From Amia ocellicauda (lineage: Eukaryota; Chordata; Actinopteri; Amiiformes; Amiidae): a DNA stretch of 64,000 nt. A program made the position numbers and the translations under genes. Positions 56,225 through 64,000 of this stretch are shown piece after piece. The first letter of the stretch is position 1; each line of letters starts with the position of its first letter. The notes under the pieces were generated by a model that saw only the letters and a program-made list of their open reading frames with translations, searched no databases and was not told the origin of the DNA. The stretch is taken from positions 12,649,020 to 12,713,019 of the forward strand of contig NC_089868.1 of NCBI RefSeq assembly GCF_036373705.1. Reading direction: 5' to 3'.

Positions 56225-56475
56225 ACCTCCACAATATCATATAGATAGGAGAAGCTAGGGGGCTGGTCTACTATGATGGGATGCCAAAACTCTGCAGGCG
56301 GTGTCAGGGTCAAGACCTCGGTGTTGCCCAGTGCACAGCGGTGGTCTGTGGCAAGTGTAAGGGAAGTCATCTGACACATGCCTGCAGAGAAAAGATACTC
56401 TGAAACCTCTGGGGCTGTGAGGGCCATGTTTATAAGAACTGCCCCCAGTCGTACGCGGATAGAGTCGGGTCTACC
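56225..56475 (+). pseudogene. CCHC zinc-knuckle fragment of a retroelement ORF1/gag-like protein
   Basis: The plus strand reads LVYYDGMPKLCRRCQGQDLG, then CGKCKGSHLTHACREK, a TGA stop at about 56400, and CEGHVYKNCPQSYADRV: three consecutive zinc-knuckle-like cysteine/histidine clusters. These resemble the ZCCHC3-like ORF1 proteins of fish non-LTR elements. One stop and no upstream partner make it a relic. Confidence 0.65.
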
Positions 56476-57050
56476 TTCTCATGGACCAGCAATGCAATAG
56501 TCAAGCTGTTTTGTTTGCCATTATTGTTGAACTGAATTTTAAGAATTTTAATCATGAGCATTAAAATTTGTATTGTTTTAATTTGTAATGTAAAAAACTA
56601 AACCAAATAAACAGTATTTTCACTATTTTATCAGTATTTTATGATTCTATCAGTTGTTTATTGTTTTGTCTAGTGTGGAAGTGTTGTTTTATAGTCCGTG
56701 TCTTGGCCTGTTTTAGACTTTCCTCACAACTGCTGCATTCAACTCCACTCCTCCCCCACCTGGATTATTCACCAAGACCATTGCAATGCTCTCAATTTTT
56801 TCCAATCAATCTCCTCCACATTCATTGCTGTTTACACTGGACTTCTGCTAGGTGAGCTCACTCCATTCTTTTGACATTGGCTTGTTTTTCATGATCATTC
56901 TCGTCAACACATTGTTTATTCTTTTGTTACTTTGCAGAACAGTTCATTTTGCCTTTACTTTGTTACTTTTCTTCAGCCTGTTTTCAATTGTGCATCCATT
57001 TCAATCTCATTTACCCCATTCCAAGTGTCCTAATTCTTTTCTATAGGGTG

Positions 57051-57870
57051 TGTTACGCTCCTCAGTGAAGGGGAACATAACCGCCCATGCACACACACAC
57101 TGGGGTAGGAAGAACAAATGTAAAGGCAAGTGCACTACCAAATGTACCCGGAAACAAAACAAGTCTCCCAAAAGAGGGATTTTATTTCCTTTTTAACAAG
57201 CAAAGAACTACTTGTTAACCAAGTTAATGAAAGTTAATAACAAACAGGTTTAAATATATAGAACATGGAACAGGGTTACACAATATAACAATAGTCAGGT
57301 TTTACAAATAACAATAGACAGATAAGGTAAATAAAGGGGTGGTGGTTAACTGACAAAGGGTAGGAGAAGGACCGTGCGAATGGTCTGTGAAATCAACAAA
57401 GTAACAAAAAGGCCCTGACTTCCCTACACCTCTATCTCTACTTATAACAATACTAAGCCCTGAATCTAACCTACCTGCTACAGAAAGATGGTGACATCCA
57501 TTCGTTCCTAACCTAGTGTATATAACAAACAGCTATGTGATGCAGAGTTTACCCATGGGTTTCTTACCTAGCCCTTCTCCATACTGACAGGAGCCGGAGC
57601 CGGGCAACACAAAACTAAAACACCGCCATACCGCTCTCTCTCCACACACTAAACAGCACAGGTATATATAGGTGATGGGTCCTGCTGTGATTGGCCGGCA
57701 ACAATAGATGGGGGAACCAATGAGGACAGGTAAAGCACCCCCTCTTCAGCAACAAATGCCCACAACCAAAAGAGAGCTCTTCATCAGCAAATCGCACCTA
57801 AAAGAGAACTACAGACAAAATCAAAGACAAACGGCAACACACAGATTCACAAGAGACCAGGAACGTAACA
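57051..57870. mobile_element. Solo LTR, about 820 bp
   Basis: The block starts TGTTACGCTC and ends GAACGTAACA, so its ends are short inverted repeats (TGTTACG...CGTAACA). Flanks 'gggtg' and 'gtgtg' may be a 5-bp target duplication with one mismatch. TATATATAGG at 57662-57671 read with the AT-rich interior suggests a promoter. No internal genes are adjacent. Confidence 0.6.
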
Positions 57871-58080
57871 GTGTGTTTGTTGGGTTGTTTGTATGTGGAT
57901 GGTCTGAATGCTTCAGCCCAACACTTTATTTCTTCCTTCTTTTTCTGCTGTTGTATTCCATGTGTTTTTCTACCTTTACCAAGTTATTTTCCATATCCAT
58001 TCATATCCCTTCTATATCCTTATATACTATAATTGTACTCTGCAGTCTTTCTCTTGTCCTATATTCTATACTTCACTTGG

Positions 58081-58940
58081 AGTATACTATACAGCTGTCT
58101 GAGTTGTGGGAAAGCAGCCCCAACTGTGAAGAGCTCCTGCATGGATTTATTCAAGCAAGTTTTGCAGGGGTAGACCACCAGATTAAGGCAGCCATTTCCA
58201 TTTTTGGTCTTTTTGTCTCTAACAGCTCTGCAATTGTTGCTCATTCTTCTTGGCAAAATTGCTCAAGCTCTCTCAAGTTGGATGGGCACTGTTGGTTAAG
58301 AGCAACTTTCAAGTCTTGCTACATATTCTCAACTGGATTGACGTCTTGGCTTTGACTGGGCCGTTCTAGGACACTCAGCTTCTTCTTTTTAAACCACTCC
58401 AGTGTAGCCTAGGTTGTGTGTTTTCCACAATTGTATGGCTGAAAAGTGAACCTTCACCCAAATCCAAGGTCTCTTGCAGACTGAAGCAGGTTTTCCTCAA
58501 GGATTTTTCTATATTTGGGTCCATCCATCATGCCCTCAATCCTGACAAGTTTCAGTCCCTGCCGATAAAAAGCTCAAGGAGATGAGTAGTGTTGTCTTCG
58601 TGCCACACATAGCGTTTTGCATTTAGGTCAAAAAATTCAATTTTGGTCTCATTTGACCAGAGAACTCTTTGCCACATCTTTGCTGTGTCTTCCACATGCC
58701 ATATGGCAAATATGGCAAACTCTTCCATATAGCCCAGCATTGTTGAGCACCAGGGTAATATTTGTCAGTTTACCCCATTCTGTCAGTGAAACTCTGCAGC
58801 TCCACAGATTTAACATGGGCCTCTTGCTGGCATCTCTGATGACTGACCTCTGTACCCAGTCAATTAGTTTCAGCAGACAGTCTGCTCTTGACAGGCTTGT
58901 GGATGTGCCATATTCTTTCATTGTAATGGATTTAACTCTG
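58081..58940 (-). mobile_element. Degraded Tc1-like transposon with transposase traces
   Basis: On the minus strand, 58940-58640 reads WVQRSVIRDASKRPMLNL, then a broken stretch including LYGRV, followed by WQRVLWSNETKIEFFDLNAKRYVWH (58700-58600). These are recognisable Tc1 transposase segments including the DE-type catalytic neighbourhood. Beyond 58560 the text ('ggtctcttgcagactgaagc', 'tgacaagtttcagtccctgcc') belongs to another common fish repeat, probably a separate insertion. No intact frame. Confidence 0.7.
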
Positions 58941-58979
58941 CTCCAGGGGGATGTTCTAAGTTTGGGATATTTGGGATAT

Positions 58980-58980
58980 A

Positions 58981-59032
<52 letters not shown>
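58980..59032. repeat. (ATT)n microsatellite
   Basis: About 53 bp of ATT units; the poly-leucine frame across it is an artefact. Confidence 0.95.
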
Positions 59033-59591
59033 GCTAATTTTATGATTATTTTTGCAGTGAGAGGCATGGTAATGGCCAAGAGAGTTCAGTGATGCAAAAC
59101 TAACACACCTTCCATGTCAACATCTTTGTCACCTTCTTTATCATCATTGCCTGACTTTCAGTCGTCATCCTCACGAGTGACATCCCACTCTAGCTGGCTT
59201 TACCTCACTCAGTCTAAATCACACTTTTGCTGAAATTGCCCAAACAGTTCAAACACACATTTTTAATATCTGGTAGAAATGTGACCCTTAGATATGCCCC
59301 AAAGTGACCCTTCTGTGTACATTTCATAGTCATACACAATGTATTTTGCAACATCCTGGAGTTTTAGCAAATATCAGCAAATGAATGTCATAAACGGAAA
59401 TACAAAGCTACTCAAAAACACTCCATGTAATAAAGAGACATTGAAAGACTCCTGTTTAGGCAGAGGGAATACAGAAGGGTCACAATTTGTAACATACATT
59501 AAAAATTGTGGTTTCTTCTATATGGGGAAATGGGGATATGTGAAACTTCTACCTCTTTGCCCCCTTTCCTGCCTCCACCCCCCACCCTGCA

Positions 59592-62500
59592 TCAATACAC
59601 ACACACTTCTTGAATCGCCCCTGCCCCACACTGATGACACACGTCCGTCTGACAGCGGAAGAGCTCCACCTTGTGCTTGAAGTGCTGGAAGGCCTTGCGT
59701 CGTTTCTTGGCAATTTTCTCATTGTCTTTCTTCCTGAAGATCTTCAGGGAATTCCCACTATACAGCTTGTCGAACACAAAGGCTTTGGGTCCGGTCCACT
59801 GCTGGAACACGTCCAAGTCAGACAGGAGGCTCTGATTGGAGTTTTCAAGACAGTCCTTGTCACAGAATGGACTGAGGGTCAAGAAGACAAGACACTGGCT
59901 CTTGTCCGCTTGAGCCATCATGAGCTTCTCCAGTACTCGGCTGTGGAGCAGCTGATGCTCAGGGGACTCCAAAGTCTTCTTGAAGTACTTTGATCTCTCG
60001 GGCACAGCCGCCACCAGCTCCTTGCTCTCATACAGGGACTTCTTCTTCAGCACCTGGGTCATTGCAGAGAGTGCGGTCATCAGGGGAGTCTGATTCTGGA
60101 GCTCCTCAGATCCCTTGCACACGCCCACCGAAACCACCACAGCAATGGCGAACAGCTGATCTTTGGGCCTGGCATCATGGAAACAGAGATGAGAATTGGG
60201 GTGTGAACGTCAGCCATGTCTGTGAGTGTCTGAAGCGCACCTTGACATTCATAAACTGAGTTAGGGTCTGGCTCTCTCGTCGCCTCTCTCTATTTGCATC
60301 TCTCTCTCTATCTCTCTCTCTGTCTCCCACACCCTCCTTCTCTCTCTCCCTCCTTTCTTTTTGTCTCTCCTTATTTGTTCCCATTTGTCTCTCCCTTCCT
60401 CTCTCTCTCATGCTTTCTCTCAAACCCTGTGTCTTTCACTCTAGTAATCTCTGAGCTTCTGTTTTTCTCTCCTTTCCCTTTTCTATTTTTTGTTTTCCTT
60501 CTCACTCCATTTCACTCCCTCGTTCGTTCAAGACAAAATCAAATTAGCTGTGCTACTGCAATTTCCCCTTTGCTTTCGAGAAAATAAACATAAAATACTC
60601 ACTTTGCAATGTTCTTGCTCTTGGCAGTTTTTGGCAGCTTGCTGTGATACATGGGAGCGGGAGACAGAACATAAAACCATTTCAAGTTACATCAATACAT
60701 CCCCATCAATTTGACCCGCCGACATTTGGTCCCCATGACAATTCACTACTGCAACAATTCGTTCCCGCAGCAATTCGTCCCCACAACAATTTACCAGATT
60801 AGCCTACTATACACAAAACAATCCAAGTCTGAGGATTATAATCAGTAGACCCGTTCGCAACATGGAATAAACATAAGTCATATGAGCACACCTCAGCACA
60901 CAGAGTGCAGAAAAAATCACGACAAAAATAAGGAATCTCTTGCTTCCATAATACACAACGGTCGCGTTTGTGTAGCACAGATTTCCGCAGCACAGTTCTG
61001 CACAGAAATTCAGAGATGTTCGTTCTTCGAGTGCTGCTCCGTGACATCACAAAGCCCCACCCACAGAAATCTTTGCAGGGTTTTAGGAAGACATTTTTCA
61101 ATGAGGTGCAAGTGATGTCAGACAGAGCGCAGCCACGAGTTGATGAAGCTTGGATTTGATACAAAGGAGTAATCAAGACTTTGCAAGGATGTCTGGGAAA
61201 GGATAGGAATATATAATGATGGCAAGGGCAGGTGTAACTGGGTGTGTAGAAAGATGGCTGAAATGGGATGATTAAGGTGAAGGTGAACAACAATCCATGG
61301 GGAGATGGGATCAGGGATGGTGACCTATTCTTTTATCTTTCTATTTTGCCCTCTCTCCCCCACTCCCTCCATTTCTCCCTCTGCTTCTCTTCTCCTCTCT
61401 CCCCCTCCCTTCCTCTTACGTTCCTCACATTGCCACTCCTGTCACACACTGTCTCTTTCTATCCCTCCCTCGCTTTTAGTTTCTCTCTCCCTCTCCATCC
61501 CCCACTCACCTTCTCAACTGAGCAACAATTTTAGAAAGGGCAGTGGGGTCCACTCCATCCCCCGCCCCTGCTTCAGTAACCTCTCCTCCATCTGCCTTGT
61601 CCTGATCCTCCTCTTTCTCAGCCACATCCTCTGGCGCCTGATCATCCTGCGCAAAGCTCCGCCCCCCCAGGCACAGCAAAACAACACACAAAGCAAATCT
61701 CTGGAGGTGAGAGAATGGACAATTATAGAAAAAATAATACAATTACACCAATATGCAACCAAAAAATTAATGTAATATATGGTAAAAATATTTGCTTTTT
61801 ATATATATTACAGAAGAAAAAGTATGTTTTAAGTGAAAGTAATTGCTGACAAATGCAAATAAACCTCTCTGAAATGTGTTAATATTTACCTTAGAACAAT
61901 GGTTCTCTTTCATAGACCCGGGGACCCCCCTTTGTATGAGAGAGAACCCCTGACAACTCTGTGCTGAATGGGGTCATATATACATTGAAATTCATGCCAG
62001 TAATTCATCTCAGAATAATCAATTCTGGAATCTATTCTGTTTTTTTAATCATATGGATTGGACTCCAGCACTATATTGATCTTGAAATCGATATGAATAT
62101 TTTTAGTAATTGATAAAAAGCAGACACAATGAGAGTGCAAAAAGCTTTAATTAATTAATACAAACCATTACATACATTAAAATTCCCAAAATACTTGGGT
62201 ATTGCATTACAGGATTTAGCCGATTTGTTGCGTCATAATGAAATACTAATCACACGTTAAACTGTACAAGCTTAATTCAGTCACTACCATTGCGCTCAAT
62301 GTAAAACATTCAAGACAATAAATATTGGTAAAGGATTCTTGCCTTCTAAGCGAAGTGATTCGTTTATATTTACACCAATCAGCCATAACATTATGACCAC
62401 CTGCCTAATATTGTGTAGGTCCCCCTTTTGCTGCCAAAAGAGCCCTGACCCATCGAGGCATGGACTCCACTAGACCTCTGAAGGTGTGCTGTGGTATCTG

Positions 62501-63342
62501 GCACCAAGACGTTAGCAGCAGATCCTGTAAGCTGCGAGGTGGGGCCTCCATGGATCGGACTTGTTTGTCCAGCACATCTCACAGATGCTCGATTGGATTT
62601 GGGGAATACCCCAAAAGAGCTGCAGTTTTGGAGATGCTCTGACCCAGTCGTGTAGCCAACACAATTTGGACCTCGTCAAAGTTGCTCAGATCCTTACGAT
62701 TGCCCATTTTTCCTGCTACTAACACATCAACTTTGAGGACAAAATGTTCACTTGCTGCCTAATATATCCCACCAACTGACAGGTGCCATGATAACGAGAT
62801 TATCAGTGTTATTCACTTCACCTGTCAGTGGTCATAATGTTATGGCTGATCGGTGTATGTATTTTATTAAGTGTTGATAAAATGAAACATTCACACATTC
62901 ATACACTTTAACATTATTTTTACAGATTTCAATTTTAATTAGTGTATCTGATATGCAAGAAAACGGTATAGCTGTAGCTTTAAGTTTCTAATAGAATTCA
63001 TCTGCTTATTATTATGTACTGTATATGTGTGTAATAAACTGAGCTTTATTTAAGTTTACATAATTGTTTAATTGGTTTGTAGCCAACCACATAATCCAAC
63101 AATAATAAAATCTTGATAAAGTCTTGCATGTAGCCCCAGAATAGTTTTAATAGTTATTTTGATATTACACATGTATGTGTGTATATTTGTATTTTCTTAA
63201 TATTAATGATACAATATTATCATTACTAATACTATTACAATACTACCAATACTAATGATGATAACAATAATAATATCAAGACTACTAATAGTGTTATAAC
63301 CAGATGGCTTGTTGATTCAGTGGCTCTGTCAATACTCACCAT
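59592..63342 (-). CDS. Secreted AID/APOBEC-like deaminase family (SNAD-like) protein
   Basis: Four exons join perfectly in phase to 269 residues: 63342-63340 (the ATG alone, followed by GTGAGT), 61700-61510, 60641-60603 and 60168-59592 (stop TGA). The product starts with a classical signal peptide, MRFALCVVLLCLGGRSFAQ, then an acidic linker (about 20-55) and a C-terminal domain of about 190 residues. That domain contains FAIAVVVSVG (84-93), LVAAVPERSKYF, ESPEHQLL (145-152), CLVFLTLSPFCDKDCLE (177-193... with Cys180 and Cys184), WTGPKAFVFDKLY, and a cysteine-rich tail (Cys250, 255, 258, 267). Segment order and motifs match the fish secreted novel AID/APOBEC-like deaminases as I remember them. 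In that family a His-x-Glu precedes the Cys pair; here the aligned triplet is Ser-Pro-Glu (146-148) and the Pro-Cys motif has an extra Phe, so the zinc site may be lost. The deaminase assignment is inference; the gene model itself is strong. Confidence 0.72.
60290..60420. repeat. CT-rich simple sequence in an intron
   Basis: Imperfect (TCTC)n and CCTT runs in the intron between exons 3 and 4 of the SNAD-like gene. A similar CT-rich run is at 61330-61500 in the next intron and another at 63465-63650. Charged Arg/Glu-repeat frames on the minus strand are artefacts. Confidence 0.85.
62372..62858 (-). mobile_element. Internally deleted Tc1-type MITE in intron 1 of the SNAD-like gene
   Basis: Near-perfect inverted ends 'cagccataacattatgac' (62380-62397) and its reverse complement (62829-62849) bound about 487 bp. 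The left part, 62400-62610 on the minus strand, is the C-terminus of the transposase (KQVRSMEAP-like text, LLTSWCQIPQHTFRGLVES, AAKGGPTQY), and the right part is non-coding. It is therefore a deletion derivative. The fragment at 37.5 kb comes from the missing part of the same family. Confidence 0.8.
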
Positions 63343-63654
63343 TGCTGTGTTGTCTTCGGGTCTGTATCTTGCCGTACGGCTGTATCTGGTGTCAGTATTC
63401 TGTAGAGTGGGAACCAACACAGGGTTATTATAGTGGAGTCAGAGGGAAGAAAAGACTTGTCCTGCCTCTCTCTCTGTTTGACAGCCCCTCCCTCCTTCCA
63501 TCTGTCTCTCTCTGTGGGTCTCACTCACGGGCGAGGGTATTAATATTGCCTCCTGTGCATGTTCCTGTCCTTAGTTATTCCCACTCCACTCCAAATCTCA
63601 CTCTCTCCCTTTTATGGTCTCTCTCACTCCCTCTCTCTGTCTCACTCTCTTTTA

Positions 63655-64000
63655 TTATTAATATTATTATATTTCTTATCCAGGGCAACCATATATCACA
63701 TTATTTACATACATTAATAAAGTAGCTTAATATGCAGAAAGATCCCATTTGACCAGACAATACTTGATCTCTTTGGACCCTTGCATTAAATAAGTAAAAT
63801 TGCTTTGCATGTGCCAGACAGAGAGATGGAGCTGAATAGATAGAAAGGAGTGCGATAGAGAGAAAAACAAATAGAGCTCCAGAGAGAGGAGTGAACAGAT
63901 AAACATACAGAGAGATAGAGTGAAAGACCTACAGAGAGGACTTTATTTGAGTTCTGTCTTATCAGGCTAATTTATGAAACAATGAACAGTGAGGCTCACT
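63655..64000. other. Window end: SINE-tail-like fragment and purine-rich repeat
   Basis: 'ttcttatccagggcaacc' at 63673-63690 is the inverse of the SINE tail at 1.55 kb. From 63815 to 63950 the plus strand is rich in AGAGAG-type runs. No exon of a further gene is recognised. Confidence 0.45.

Noticed and set aside
57708-58355. 215-codon plus-strand frame
   Set aside because: It runs across the LTR end and the degraded Tc1 region, with composition like translated AT/CT-rich DNA and no recognisable domain.
60175-60423. Charged Arg/Glu-rich 82-codon frame
   Set aside because: It is the translation of a CT-rich simple repeat in the intron of the SNAD-like gene.

Overview
This window looks like nuclear genomic DNA from a ray-finned fish. 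Its genes are split by GT-AG introns into small exons. The intergenic DNA is AT-rich and full of microsatellites. It carries repeats typical of fish: several Tc1-like transposons, a ZMYM1-type hAT, Ty3/Gypsy traces, solo LTRs and fold-back MITEs. There is no operon logic and there are no bacterial features. The species cannot be fixed from sequence alone.

The core of the window is a dispersed cluster of three related serine/threonine kinase genes, all on the minus strand, at 6.5-10.9 kb (copy 1), 29.5-31.4 kb (copy 2) and 41.4-44.7 kb (copy 3). Their catalytic domain and C-tail are of the protein kinase N (PKN/PRK) type, but the HR1 coiled coils and C2-like domain of PKN are absent. In their place is a short leader with a hydrophobic stretch flanked by basic residues. 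By exon reconstruction, copy 1 is an intact 11-exon gene of 458 residues and copy 3 an intact 9-exon gene of 403 residues. Copy 2 is a pseudogene that lost its middle and both ends; a truncated Tc1 transposon lies at its 5' break. Copies 1 and 2 share flanking and intron sequence, so they arose by segmental duplication. Both intact copies have altered AGC-kinase control sites. Copy 1 has a CRE and an RFX-like X-box just upstream, and a CRE also lies upstream of copy 3.

The right end (59.6-63.3 kb, minus strand) holds a second intact gene: four exons encoding a 269-residue secreted protein that resembles the fish secreted AID/APOBEC-like deaminases (SNAD group), apparently with a damaged zinc site. 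Between the kinases are a partial CLCA gene with a frameshift beside its HEWAH motif (33.2-36.0 kb), a broken copy of a SAM-domain fish gene family (24.5-26.0 kb), a broken hAT transposase (22.3-24.1 kb) and a CpG-containing divergent promoter-like region at 27.3-27.5 kb.

Much of the rest (about 11.2-21 kb, 37-41 kb, 47-59 kb) is AT-rich, repeat-derived or unidentified. A 35-bp minisatellite with shared flanks occurs at both 36.6 and 55.1 kb, which is a second duplication in the window. All gene models are hand-assembled from exon similarity and splice signals and have no transcript support.
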